NCBI RefSeq assembly: GCF_003014495.1
Contig: NZ_PYGC01000009.1
Location: 1-64,000, forward strand
Length of the DNA: 64,000 nucleotides
Source of the DNA: Prolixibacter denitrificans
GTDB taxonomy: Bacteria; Bacteroidota; Bacteroidia; Bacteroidales; Prolixibacteraceae
Reading direction: 5' to 3'
In this document: positions 7,708 through 16,699 of the stretch, in pieces
Position numbering within the stretch: the stretch's first letter is position 1
How the letters are laid out: each line of letters opens with the position of its first letter
Notes under the pieces: model-generated
The model's database searches: none
Told to the model about the DNA's origin: nothing
Seen by the model: the letters and a program-made list of their open reading frames with translations, nothing else
Program-made: the position numbers and the translations under genes

Positions 7708-9528
7708 TTAAAAATTCTGCATAGCATGCAACTTTTTATAGATACCATCAGCAGCAATCAGCTCGTCATGCGTACCACGCTCCACAATTTCGCCATTTTG
7801 GAACACACAAATCAAATCGGCATTCTTGATGGTCGATAAGCGGTGAGCAACAACGATGGATGTCCTGTTTTTCATCAAGTTATCCAAGGCCTCCTGAACG
7901 AGTTTTTCTGATTCGGTATCCAAAGCTGATGTGGCTTCATCCAAAATCATGATTGGCGGATTCTTCAAAACGGCCCGTGCTATGGAAATACGTTGACGCT
8001 GTCCGCCTGAAAGTTTTCCTCCCCGATCGCCAATATTCGATTGATACCCATCCGGAGTATTCATGATGAAATCATGCGCGTTCGCCACTTTTGCGGCGTT
8101 CATTACATCCTCTTCAGTCGCATTGTCCACGCCAAAAGCGATGTTATTGAAGAAACTATCGTTGAAAAGAATCGGTTCCTGGTTCACATTTCCCATCAGG
8201 CTTCGTAAATCGGTAATATCCAAATCACGAATATCGATTCCGTCAACTTTGATCTGTCCCTCTTTCACGTCGTAGAAACGTGGAAGAAGATCGACGAAAG
8301 TTGATTTTCCTGAACCCGATTGTCCGACCAGTGCAACCGTTTTTCCTTTTTCAATTTCCAGATTCACCTTCTTCAGCACATTGTCCTCTTTGTAGCGGAA
8401 AGTCACGTCCTGATAAGCAATTCGATCTTTGAATTCTGACACTCGCTTAGCGTCTTCCCGGTTACGGATACTATTTTGTGCGTTCAATACCATATCCACC
8501 CGCTCCATAGAAGCAAGTCCTTTTTGAACCGAATAAAGCGCTGTAGAAAAGGCCTTTGCAGGATTGATGATACTATAGAAGAACACCAGGTAAGTGATAA
8601 ATCCCTGGGCACTCAATCCGCCCTGATGATGAAGTACCAAACGACCGCCGTACCACAGAACAATGACAATAACGAGCGTTCCAAGAAACTCACTCATGGG
8701 ATGAGCGAGGTAGCGACGCCACATCAGTTTATTCATGATACTGTAATACTGGTGGTTTTCACCTTCGAAACGCTGAGACACCTTTTTCTCAGCATTAAAA
8801 GCTTTGATGATACGTAATCCGGACAGCGATTCTTCAATCGTCGATAGCAACTCGCCCATCTTGTTCTGCCCGCTCATCGACGGCTTTTTCAGGCTTTTTC
8901 CAACACGGCCAATAAAATAACCAACTACCGGCAGCAGCAAAAAGACAAAAATGGTCAGCGACCACGACATGGTAATCATCACAATCAGAGAAATGACGAT
9001 CAGAATGGGATTCTTGAACAACATTTCCAGGGAGTTCATGATAGAATTCTCAATCTCCTGCACATCACCGGTCATACGCGCGATAATATCTCCCTTTCGT
9101 TCCTCGGTAAAGAAGCCGATAGGAAGAGAAAGTATTTTGTGATATATCTGATTCCGGATATCGCGAACAACACCGTTACGAATCGGCACCATCATGAAAC
9201 TGGCGAGATAAGTAAAACCAACCTTCAGCAACACGGCAATCACCATGAACCCGCCGATGTAAACCAGCGCCGAATCCCGACCATGCATTTCGATAACTTT
9301 GCTGATATGATAAAAGAAGTTCTGCTTGATACTATCGAGGGTAAACGCCCACTCAACCGGATGATTCACCATCTTTTGAGTACCAAACAACACGCCCAGT
9401 ACCGGACTGATAGCCGCAAAAGAAAACGCTCCAAAAATTGCCCCCAACAAGTTGAAAACCACATTCAAAATCACGTAAACCTTGTAAGGAGGAATATATC
9501 GACCAAGAAGTTTAAAAAGACCTTTCAT
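7708..9528 (-). CDS. ABC exporter, MsbA/multidrug type half-transporter
   Basis: Fused membrane-plus-ATPase exporter subunit that works as a homodimer. Six transmembrane helices fill residues 1-340. The nucleotide-binding domain has Walker A GQSGSGKST at about 402-410, Q-loop NQEPILF, signature LSGGQRQR, Walker B IMILDEATSALD and the H-loop AHRLST. The length (606) and the single-ORF architecture fit MsbA-like lipid flippases and drug exporters, and Bacteroidota MsbA candidates look like this. Lipid A transport is plausible but unproven, since lpxB sits 13 kb away and no other lpx gene is adjacent. Monocistronic, with a -7 box 135 bases upstream. Confidence 0.88.
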   Translation of the reverse strand: MKGLFKLLGRYIPPYKVYVILNVVFNLLGAIFGAFSFAAISPVLGVLFGTQKMVNHPVEWAFTLDSIKQNFFYHISKVIEMHGRDSALVYIGGFMVIAVLLKVGFTYLASFMMVPIRNGVVRDIRNQIYHKILSLPIGFFTEERKGDIIARMTGDVQEIENSIMNSLEMLFKNPILIVISLIVMITMSWSLTIFVFLLLPVVGYFIGRVGKSLKKPSMSGQNKMGELLSTIEESLSGLRIIKAFNAEKKVSQRFEGENHQYYSIMNKLMWRRYLAHPMSEFLGTLVIVIVLWYGGRLVLHHQGGLSAQGFITYLVFFYSIINPAKAFSTALYSVQKGLASMERVDMVLNAQNSIRNREDAKRVSEFKDRIAYQDVTFRYKEDNVLKKVNLEIEKGKTVALVGQSGSGKSTFVDLLPRFYDVKEGQIKVDGIDIRDLDITDLRSLMGNVNQEPILFNDSFFNNIAFGVDNATEEDVMNAAKVANAHDFIMNTPDGYQSNIGDRGGKLSGGQRQRISIARAVLKNPPIMILDEATSALDTESEKLVQEALDNLMKNRTSIVVAHRLSTIKNADLICVFQNGEIVERGTHDELIAADGIYKKLHAMQNF

Positions 9529-9662
9529 TGCTAAATGATTTCAGTTCCGAAACAGAACGACACTTTTCTCGATACAAACAATCTATTTTATGCCGCTCAC
9601 CTGTTTCTCACTACATAAATAAAAACCACAATCCGCCTGTAATATGCCCGGACTTTGCGCTC

Positions 9663-9670
9663 CAAAAGTA
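9663..9670 (-). promoter_or_regulatory. -7 box (TACTTTTG) for the ABC exporter
   Basis: Exact TAnnTTTG on the minus strand, the same octamer as in the tRNA and glycosyltransferase promoters. No TTG at 17-20 bases upstream. Leader would be about 130 nt. Confidence 0.4.
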
Positions 9671-9710
9671 GCAAAACTTTCAGGAACAGGAATTCAGATT
9701 AAAAATTAAG

Positions 9711-9736
9711 AAAGGACACCTGTGGAGGTATCCTTT
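9711..9736 (-). terminator. Terminator after purB
   Basis: Ten-pair stem (9711-9720 with 9727-9736, one G-U) and a 6-nt loop, 22 bases past the purB stop. T-rich on the minus strand. Confidence 0.75.
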
Positions 9737-9757
9737 CGCTTAAGTGAAAATATTTTA

Positions 9758-11107
9758 TCAGATGAGAATTCCGGTATAGTTCTGCGGCGTAATTTGCTTC
9801 AGCTCAGCCTTCACTTTCTCATCAACGTTCAATGTTTCGACAAATTCGTGAATCGATTCGCGATTGATTTTCTGGTTCACACGCGTCAATTCTTTCAATG
9901 CTTCATACGGATTCGGATATCCCTCACGACGCAAAATCGTTTGAATTGCTTCAGCAACCACCGCCCAGTTTTCTTCCAGATCGTCCTCAATCGCTTCCAT
10001 ATTGATCAGCAATTTATCGAGCCCTTTTAAAGTCGATTTAAGAGCGATAACCGTGTGAGCAATCGGAACACCAATATTCCGTAAAACCGTCGAGTCGGTC
10101 AGGTCACGCTGCAAGCGAGAAATCGGTAGCTTTGCTGAAAGATGCTCGAAGACAGCGTTCGCAATTCCCAAGTTTCCTTCTGAATTTTCAAAGTCGATGG
10201 GGTTCACTTTATGCGGCATAGCCGAAGAACCAACCTCTCCTTTTTTGATCTTCTGCTTGAAATAGTTCATGGAGATATAAGTCCACATATCGCGATCCAA
10301 ATCCAGAAGAATGGTATTGATGCGTTTCAGGTTATCGAAAATCGCACCGTAATTATCGTAGTGAGCAATCTGGGTGGTTACCTGCGACCGCTCAAGTCCC
10401 AGCGAATTTTGCACAAAGTTGTTGGCAAAATCCGCCCATTCAATCTCGGGGTAAGCTACAAAATGTGCATTGAAATTACCTGTAGCCCCACCGAACTTAG
10501 CATAGCAGGGGATTCCTTTCAGCAACTCCACCTGCACATTTAACCGCTCGATGAAAACTTTCAGCTCTTTTCCCAAACGGGTTGGCGAAGCAGGCTGTCC
10601 GTGTGTGCGGGCCAGCATTGGGATTTCCTCCCACGCCAGTGACAACTCTTCGAGCTTCGACACCACCTCATCAAAAATTGGGATGTACACATTCTGAATC
10701 GCATCGCGGATGGAACACGGAACAGCGGTATTATTGATATCCTGCGATGTCAATCCGAAATGAATAAACTCTTTGAACACCTCCAGGCCAAGTTCGTCGA
10801 ACTTCTCTTTCACAAAATACTCCACCGCCTTCACATCATGATTCGTCACCTTTTCGGTGTCTTTAATGTGCTGCGCATCTTCCAACGAAAAATCCTCATA
10901 AATGGCACGCAACTTTTCTTTCAGCGAACCATCGAACGATTTCAATTGTGGTAACGGAATTTCGGTCAGTGAAATAAAATATTCAACTTCCACGAAGACC
11001 CGGTATTTAATCAAGGCAAACTCCGAAAAGTATTCGTCCAATTCCTCAACTTTTCCACGGTAACGACCGTCGATAGGTGAAATAGCGGTAAGTGTTTGCA
11101 GATCCAT
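9758..11107 (-). CDS. purB: Adenylosuccinate lyase
   Basis: Purine biosynthesis enzyme that releases fumarate from SAICAR and from adenylosuccinate; homotetramer of the fumarase/aspartase superfamily. The superfamily signature SSAMPHKVNP is near residue 295 (with the mobile catalytic Ser). HGQPASPT (catalytic His) is near 165 and HFGLTSQDINNTA near 115. 449 residues, as usual. The next step gene, purA, is 20 kb away at 30.5 kb. Monocistronic between its own terminator and a TAATTTTG box. Confidence 0.96.
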   Translation of the reverse strand: MDLQTLTAISPIDGRYRGKVEELDEYFSEFALIKYRVFVEVEYFISLTEIPLPQLKSFDGSLKEKLRAIYEDFSLEDAQHIKDTEKVTNHDVKAVEYFVKEKFDELGLEVFKEFIHFGLTSQDINNTAVPCSIRDAIQNVYIPIFDEVVSKLEELSLAWEEIPMLARTHGQPASPTRLGKELKVFIERLNVQVELLKGIPCYAKFGGATGNFNAHFVAYPEIEWADFANNFVQNSLGLERSQVTTQIAHYDNYGAIFDNLKRINTILLDLDRDMWTYISMNYFKQKIKKGEVGSSAMPHKVNPIDFENSEGNLGIANAVFEHLSAKLPISRLQRDLTDSTVLRNIGVPIAHTVIALKSTLKGLDKLLINMEAIEDDLEENWAVVAEAIQTILRREGYPNPYEALKELTRVNQKINRESIHEFVETLNVDEKVKAELKQITPQNYTGILI

Positions 11108-11428
11108 AAAGCGATTTAAATTCAGATTAATAACCGATGCAAAATTAATAAATTCCGCCTTAGCCTAATGGAAACGACTACATTAACAATCTTCCTCATC
11201 CTTTATTAATGTTCTTTTTTTCAACTGAATCACCATCTCCATTCTCAAATACCAAACTCACAGCGACCTAAACTATTCAAGTAAGGAAAACAGCAAGCAT
11301 TAAATTTGAGTTAATGATAAATCGACCAGCCAAAGTAAATCAGATAATATCATCCGGAATGGTAAAATATCAGGAATCGATCCCAATATTTTTCATATTT
11401 TTAGCAGCAATTTTGGAGAACTACAACA
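11108..11428. other. Divergent intergenic region purB/mqnA
   Basis: 321 bases without a coding ORF. The minus strand carries TAATTTTG at 11147-11140, an exact -7 box for purB with no good -33. On the plus side, TATTTTTA-like AT tracts near 11390 could be the mqnA promoter. No hairpin of note. Confidence 0.5.
11140..11147 (-). promoter_or_regulatory. -7 box (TAATTTTG) of purB
   Basis: Exact TAnnTTTG on the minus strand, 33 bases before the purB ATG. Confidence 0.4.
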
Positions 11429-12184
11429 ATGAAAAAAGTCAAAATATCCGCCGTCTCCTACCTAAACACTAAACCTTTTATTTACGGACTGGAACACTCG
11501 GGGTTTGTCAACGAAATTGAGCTTTCGCTGGACATGCCTTCTCTTTGTGCGTCCAAGCTCATCGAGGACAAAGTCGATGTAGGTTTGGTACCGGTAGCCG
11601 TTATTCCGAAAATTCAGGGAGCTGAAATTATTTCAAACTACTGTATTGGTGCCCGCGGACCTGTTCGCACAGTTGTCCTGGTAAGCGAAGTTCCGCTGGA
11701 AGATGTTGATACCATCATCCTCGATTACCAATCGAGAACCTCTGTGATGCTGGCGCGTGTATTGGCCCGGTTCTTCTGGAAGAAAGAGGTAAAATGGCTG
11801 AAAGGTGAGCCGGGATATCATATCCGCGACATCAAAGGGAAAACGGCCGGCGTGGTTATAGGCGACCGGGTTTTTGAAATTGACGGGCACTATCCGCACG
11901 TTTACGATTTAAGCCAGGAATGGGCCAATTACACCGGACTCGATTTTGTATTTGCCTGCTGGACAGCCAACAAGCCGCTTCCCGAGGAATTCAAAAAAGC
12001 TCTCAATGAAGCACTGGCAGTCGGCATCGACAACATGCCCGATGTCATTCAGGAAATTGCCCCTCAATATCCGGATTATAACCTGGCGGAATATTACAGC
12101 CGCGATATCAGTTATCCGTTGGATGAATCCAAGCGAAAGGGACTGGAATTATTTTGGAATTATGCCGAAAAATTGGAATCTTAG
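11429..12184 (+). CDS. mqnA: Chorismate dehydratase (futalosine menaquinone pathway)
   Basis: MqnA/MqnD family. MqnA converts chorismate to 3-enolpyruvylbenzoate, the first step of the futalosine route to menaquinone. The N terminus MKKVKISAVSYLNTKPF carries the family SYLNTKP motif at residues 10-16, followed by the periplasmic-binding-protein-like fold with VDVGLVPVA. The SYLNT type start and length (251) point to MqnA rather than MqnD. No other mqn gene is nearby. If the call is right, this organism uses futalosine instead of the o-succinylbenzoate route common in gut Bacteroides. Followed 80 bases later by the NfeD gene on the same strand. Confidence 0.85.
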   Translation: MKKVKISAVSYLNTKPFIYGLEHSGFVNEIELSLDMPSLCASKLIEDKVDVGLVPVAVIPKIQGAEIISNYCIGARGPVRTVVLVSEVPLEDVDTIILDYQSRTSVMLARVLARFFWKKEVKWLKGEPGYHIRDIKGKTAGVVIGDRVFEIDGHYPHVYDLSQEWANYTGLDFVFACWTANKPLPEEFKKALNEALAVGIDNMPDVIQEIAPQYPDYNLAEYYSRDISYPLDESKRKGLELFWNYAEKLES

Positions 12185-12264
12185 GTAAACGAATTCCTGC
12201 CATTTCCTGATACAGAAAAGTAAGAAGGCAAAGCGGTTTTCGTGTAAACTAATGAATACTGCAG

Positions 12265-13677
12265 ATGAAAATCAGACTCCTTACCTTGCTGATACTATTG
12301 CTGGCTTATTTCCCGTCGAAAGCTGACGACGCCGACTCATTGTCAACCAACAGTCCCAAAGTGGTACTGAGGTTTAATATCGATGAGAATATCGCTCCGG
12401 CGGTCTGGCGTAAAACCAAACAGGCTTTCGCCGAAGCGGATTCGCTTGATGCCAGCCTGATTGTCATACACCTGAATACATACGGCGGAACAGTTTTGGA
12501 TGCCGATTCGATCCGGACCAAAATTCTGAATTCCAAGATACCGGTTTATGCATTTGTCGATAACAATGCTGCATCAGCAGGTGCGCTTATTGCACTTTCG
12601 TGCGATAGTGTATACATGCGCGAAGGTGCGAACATGGGAGCAGCCACCGTGGTCAACCAGACCGGCCAGGCCATGCCCGACAAATACCAGAGTTACATGC
12701 GCTCCATTATGCGGGCAACCGCCGAAGCGCACGGTAAAGACACAATCATTTCAGGTCAGGATACCATCGTTAAATGGCGGCGCGATCCCAAAATCGCTGA
12801 AGCCATGGTCGACCAGAGCCTTTACATTCCGGGCATAATCGATACCGGAAAAGTACTGACGATGACTCCTACCGAGGCCATTAAATACGGTTTCTGCGAA
12901 GGCATGGTGAGCAATATTCAACAAGTGATTGATAAAGCCCATCTGGGAAACTATGTCATCAAAGAATATAAGCCTACCGTTCTGGAAGAGTTCATTGGTT
13001 TCCTGGTACATCCGATGGTCTCCGGAATTTTGATTTTGGCGATTCTCGGAGGTATCTACTTCGAATTGCAGACTCCCGGAATTGGATTTCCGCTCGGAGT
13101 TGCTGTTTTTGCAGCCCTTCTATATTTCGCACCGCTTTACCTGGAAGGCCTGGCCGCCAACTGGGAAATTCTCCTGTTCATTATCGGCTTGATTCTCATT
13201 GCCGTCGAAATATTTATCATACCCGGCTTCGGTGTAGCCGGGATTCTGGGGATTATTTTTGCCATGGGCGGATTAATCCTCAGCATGGTTGGCAACGATA
13301 AACTCAATTTCGAAGGAGTTTCTGCGGAAGCGTTAACACGAGCCGTAGTAACAGTGCTGGGAGCCTTTATCGTCGTTTTCTTCTTTGCGCTTTACGCGAC
13401 CAAAATCATTTTTGCTGCTCATGGTGGTCCGTTCAGAAACCTGGCATTAAATACGGCTGAGAACAGAGACGAAGGTTTTGTGGGAGTCGATGCCGGCACC
13501 GGTCTGATGATTGGCAAAACTGGGGTAGCTGTCACGGTTCTGCGGCCTGCCGGTAAGGTTCAGGTAGAAAACGATATTTACGATGCCCGTGCCGAATCCG
13601 GCTTTATCGAACGGGGAGAAAAAGTTAAAGTAATCCAATACCAGGCCGGTCAATTGCACGTTGTCCGGAAAAAATAA
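12265..13677 (+). CDS. NfeD family membrane serine protease
   Basis: Long-form NfeD (NfeD1b). A signal peptide (MKIRLLTLLILLLAYFPSKA) is followed by a ClpP-class protease domain. It has the nucleophile S104 in NNAASAGALIALS, preceded by HLNTYGG and followed by GANMGAA. Then come three to four membrane helices (about 245-375) and a C-terminal OB-fold NfeD domain (about 400-470, TGLMIGKTGVAVT...). Family members cleave membrane proteins such as stomatin; a partner stomatin/FloT gene often follows, but here there is only a terminator. Active site in the periplasm is inferred from topology. Confidence 0.9.
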   Translation: MKIRLLTLLILLLAYFPSKADDADSLSTNSPKVVLRFNIDENIAPAVWRKTKQAFAEADSLDASLIVIHLNTYGGTVLDADSIRTKILNSKIPVYAFVDNNAASAGALIALSCDSVYMREGANMGAATVVNQTGQAMPDKYQSYMRSIMRATAEAHGKDTIISGQDTIVKWRRDPKIAEAMVDQSLYIPGIIDTGKVLTMTPTEAIKYGFCEGMVSNIQQVIDKAHLGNYVIKEYKPTVLEEFIGFLVHPMVSGILILAILGGIYFELQTPGIGFPLGVAVFAALLYFAPLYLEGLAANWEILLFIIGLILIAVEIFIIPGFGVAGILGIIFAMGGLILSMVGNDKLNFEGVSAEALTRAVVTVLGAFIVVFFFALYATKIIFAAHGGPFRNLALNTAENRDEGFVGVDAGTGLMIGKTGVAVTVLRPAGKVQVENDIYDARAESGFIERGEKVKVIQYQAGQLHVVRKK

Positions 13678-13699
13678 GACACAATACTTCATTAAAAAC

Positions 13700-13740
13700 A
13701 AAAGCGCAATCTCTTTCCTAAGAAAAACGATTGCGCTTTT
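13700..13740. terminator. Bidirectional terminator (nfeD / LVIVD gene)
   Basis: AAAAGCGCAAT (13700-13710) pairs with ATTGCGCTTTT (13730-13740) around a 19-nt loop between converging genes. Confidence 0.82.
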
Positions 13741-13765
13741 TACATTTCGGCTATTGTGTTACTCA

Positions 13766-15055
13766 TTATTCTTCCTGAACCGGAATCAAACTAACCCGAT
13801 GAATATTGGCAGGATCGCTGTAATCGTACTGGCTAAAACCATCGTTACCTATCACAAACAAATATCCGTTTACCGGAATGGCATCCCGCGCCTGAATATC
13901 CTTGAAGTGGCCAATCTGATTTAATCCAATGTGTTTCTTATTGGCCGCGTCATAGATTTTCAGTCCATCCGAACCGTCGCATACAAACAACATATCATCA
14001 TCAATTCCCAAACCATATGGTTCAGTCATTTCTACAATCGAAATTCTGGTCGGATTGGTAATATCAGATATATCCAGAACATGTAACTCATTTACTTCGC
14101 TTCCGCAACGCGTGCCTCCTCTCAGGGTATAAAAAGCATAATCCCCTTGAATAACCACCGGGTCGCAGCTGGTAACATGTTCGAATAATCCCATCTCCGT
14201 CAAGTCACCCGCTTCATTTATCTGATAAATGGTCACGCTACGGTTTCCTCCGACAAAAAGCAAATCATTGTAAATACTCACCGTTTCCGGATCGGGAATT
14301 GAGTAAGCGCCGAGGTCCTGCATCGCTGTATTGTCCGACACATCAAAATGCTTCAGTTTATAATCAGAAAGCGCATACAGATAATCACCATACAGGCCAA
14401 AACAAGCCAACGAACCAGCTACACCAAAAGTCGCAGCGCCATTGGCGGAACCTCCCGTTATTCCACTATTTGTAGCGGCAGCATAATCACCGTTGGTCAG
14501 TTCATACCAGGATGGGTGAACCGGATAATAGTTCGATGTTTCCGGTATTTCTTCGTGAATCGTTTTCTTCTTCCAGCCGACCACCACACCTTTGGTTTGA
14601 TCAACCGAACCAATTCTTGCCCCCTCTTCGTAAGATGGAATAGTATAGGGAAAAACAGCCGTCAGGCGGCTCAGTTCTTTCACATTCTGCAAATCGGCAA
14701 TATCGATAGCCACCAGGTCGGTATAACTATCGGCAAATAATGTCTGGTTTCGAATCGCCATATCGATAGTTCCCGGAATCTCAATAAAAGTGACTTCCTC
14801 CGGATTTGCAGGATCACTATTATCAAAAACATGAATTCCCTCCATGTATTCGTTCACGAAAATGTAGTTATCCTTAAAATAAATTTTCCCGGGGTGTTTC
14901 AGCGGAACAGGTGTTTCATTTACGACTGCCGAACGCAAATCTTCGTAGGACATATATTCCGGTTCGAGCACGGTGTATTCCACCGCGAATTTATCCTTAC
15001 ATCCATCCGAAATCAAAGCAAAGAGGATGATTAAGGGAAAGATTATTTTTTTCAT
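13766..15055 (-). CDS. LVIVD-repeat lipoprotein
   Basis: Predicted surface or periplasmic lipoprotein with a beta-propeller of LVIVD type. From the ATG at 15055 the start is MKKIIFPLIILFALISDGC, a lipoprotein signal with the lipid-bearing C19. A start 11 codons upstream would bury the signal behind charged residues, so I reject it. The body repeats blades with V-F/D-x-S-D-P-A-N-P (for example HVFDNSDPANP, HVLDISDITNP, QYDYSDPANIH) and I count at least six. No catalytic motif. LVIVD proteins are common in marine Bacteroidota with no firm role. Divergent from the secreted protein gene at 15178, so the two may share regulation. Confidence 0.85.
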   Translation of the reverse strand: MKKIIFPLIILFALISDGCKDKFAVEYTVLEPEYMSYEDLRSAVVNETPVPLKHPGKIYFKDNYIFVNEYMEGIHVFDNSDPANPEEVTFIEIPGTIDMAIRNQTLFADSYTDLVAIDIADLQNVKELSRLTAVFPYTIPSYEEGARIGSVDQTKGVVVGWKKKTIHEEIPETSNYYPVHPSWYELTNGDYAAATNSGITGGSANGAATFGVAGSLACFGLYGDYLYALSDYKLKHFDVSDNTAMQDLGAYSIPDPETVSIYNDLLFVGGNRSVTIYQINEAGDLTEMGLFEHVTSCDPVVIQGDYAFYTLRGGTRCGSEVNELHVLDISDITNPTRISIVEMTEPYGLGIDDDMLFVCDGSDGLKIYDAANKKHIGLNQIGHFKDIQARDAIPVNGYLFVIGNDGFSQYDYSDPANIHRVSLIPVQEE

Positions 15056-15177
15056 AGCGGTTAGGTTTTTTCTGTCTGAAAGATGCACGAAACAGATTTT
15101 TGGTTGCGTTGAAAAGGGGACGCAACCTTATGTAGGATAGCCTCCGTCTATCCAGTAAATGACAAACCTAACTAGCA

Positions 15178-15999
15178 ATGAAAAGAATTGGCCTCCTATT
15201 AATCGCTTGCTTTTTTATCTCCCACCTGACAGCGCAAAACGTAAAAATCGTTTCCGAAGGAATTACGCTTGATACCCTGAACGGAAGGGTGATGAAAGTT
15301 AGAAAAGGTCGTGTGTTGCGAATCGCCGACGGCGAAAATAAATTCTACCTGATTTCGAAAGACGGAAAATCGTGGCTCCCGGGAAGCAGCCTGGTATTGA
15401 AGAATAAAGATGGTTCACAAATCGAGCTAGCCGAGATCAGCCGGCCTGAAATATCCAGTTTCCAAAAAGGCTACTTTGGCACCGTGCAAGCCGGAATTCT
15501 ATTGGGAAACAGAGACGAAGAACACGAAGCTCCTTTTAGCTTTAGCATTTTGCAAGGGTACAGGTTAAATTCCTGGTTTGCTCCGGGATTTGAGACAGGA
15601 ATCGATTTCTTCGATGACGGTGTTATGCCTTTGCATGCGACAGCCAGTTTCTTCTTTTCAACCGAACAGTTTACCCCAATCATTACCTTAAAAGGCGGCT
15701 GGAGTGTTCCGCTGGCGCGTGAAAAAGACGTAGCGACCTACACCCCTTACTATTCTGATTTTTATACCCCAAACTCTTACTACGCTCCCCTAAAGCTGAA
15801 AACAAGAGGAGGAATCAGTCTCAACCCGGAGTTTTCCATCATGCGCATGATGAACAATGACATGGGCTGGATTTTCAGTTGCGGCTATCGTTTCCAACGA
15901 CTCACCTACCAACAGGGAGAAGAAGGCGACACCAACTACTACAAAAAGAACAGGGATATCAACAGGCTATCGTTACGAATCGGCCTCCTTTTCAGATAA
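15178..15999 (+). CDS. Secreted protein with predicted beta-barrel-like C terminus
   Basis: I do not recognise a named family. A cleavable signal peptide (MKRIGLLLIACFFISHLTAQ) is followed by a basic, beta-rich domain to about residue 90 (DGKSWLPGSSLVL). After this comes a region of alternating aromatic and small residues with the pattern of an outer-membrane beta barrel (GYFGTVQAGILLGN, APGFETGIDFFDD, WIFSCGYRFQRL, LSLRIGLLFR). The last residues end in a phenylalanine pair near the C terminus (GLLFR), not the classical terminal F. Probably periplasmic/outer membrane. Starts 122 bases from the divergent lipoprotein gene. Confidence 0.75.
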   Translation: MKRIGLLLIACFFISHLTAQNVKIVSEGITLDTLNGRVMKVRKGRVLRIADGENKFYLISKDGKSWLPGSSLVLKNKDGSQIELAEISRPEISSFQKGYFGTVQAGILLGNRDEEHEAPFSFSILQGYRLNSWFAPGFETGIDFFDDGVMPLHATASFFFSTEQFTPIITLKGGWSVPLAREKDVATYTPYYSDFYTPNSYYAPLKLKTRGGISLNPEFSIMRMMNNDMGWIFSCGYRFQRLTYQQGEEGDTNYYKKNRDINRLSLRIGLLFR

Positions 16000-16003
16000 C
16001 CAT

Positions 16004-16041
16004 AAAAAAGCCGGAATCGATTTGAATTCCGGCTCTTTTTT
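16004..16041. terminator. Bidirectional terminator (secreted protein / FAH)
   Basis: AAAAAGCCGGAAT pairs with ATTCCGGCT and a T run. It sits between converging stops at 15999 and 16055. Confidence 0.85.
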
Positions 16042-16054
16042 ACTGCCAATACAG

Positions 16055-16669
16055 TTATTTAATCTGAAAATCAAACATCTGCTTGTCGCCAATGAAACCT
16101 TCCAGTCGATCGCCGATAGCTACGGGACCAACTCCTGAGGGGGTTCCGGTATAAATCAAATCCCCCATTTTCAAAGTCATGAATTGGGAAACGTAGGCGA
16201 TAATCTTGTCAATATTGAACAGCATGTCCGATGAATTCCCATCCTGAACCACTTCGCCATTCTTCTTCATCGAAAAAGCAATATTGTTCACATCACCTAA
16301 CTCTGATTTAGCAATAAACTCATTGCTCAGCACTGCCGACGAATCAAAGCCTTTGGCCTTTTCCCATGGCAAACCTTTCGCTTTACATTCGCGCTGAATA
16401 TCACGGGCCGTGAAATCCACACCCAAGCCAATTTCATCGTAATAACGATGAGCGAATTTCTCCTGGATGTTCTTTCCCAGCCGTCCTATTTTCACCACCA
16501 ACTCTACTTCATGGTGTATTTCGTTGGAAAAATCAGGGATATAAAACGGTCGGTTCCGAAGCAAAAGTGCTGAATCCGGTTTCATGAAATAGACCGGTTC
16601 GGTAGGAACTTCATTCTTCAGTTCTTTGGCGTGTTCCGAATAATTCCGGCCAATGCAAATGATTTTCAT
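16055..16669 (-). CDS. Fumarylacetoacetate hydrolase family protein (small form)
   Basis: 204-residue single-domain FAH protein, like E. coli YcgM and human FAHD1 (acylpyruvate hydrolase/oxaloacetate tautomerase). The start MKIICIGRNYSEHAKEL is typical. The metal ligands appear as E54 and E56 in HHEVELVVKIG and an Asp in GVDFTARD. The TGTPSGVGP loop at the C terminus is conserved. Substrate cannot be told from sequence. Starts 30 bases after the exonuclease gene and is probably cotranscribed with it. Confidence 0.88.
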   Translation of the reverse strand: MKIICIGRNYSEHAKELKNEVPTEPVYFMKPDSALLLRNRPFYIPDFSNEIHHEVELVVKIGRLGKNIQEKFAHRYYDEIGLGVDFTARDIQRECKAKGLPWEKAKGFDSSAVLSNEFIAKSELGDVNNIAFSMKKNGEVVQDGNSSDMLFNIDKIIAYVSQFMTLKMGDLIYTGTPSGVGPVAIGDRLEGFIGDKQMFDFQIK

Positions 16670-16699
16670 ATGTCTTTATCGATTTAGCTAATTCTGAGA

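Noticed and set aside
7708-9528. Calling the ABC exporter msbA outright
   Set aside because: Single-ORF half-transporters of drug and lipid type look alike, and no lpx gene is adjacent, so I left the symbol blank.
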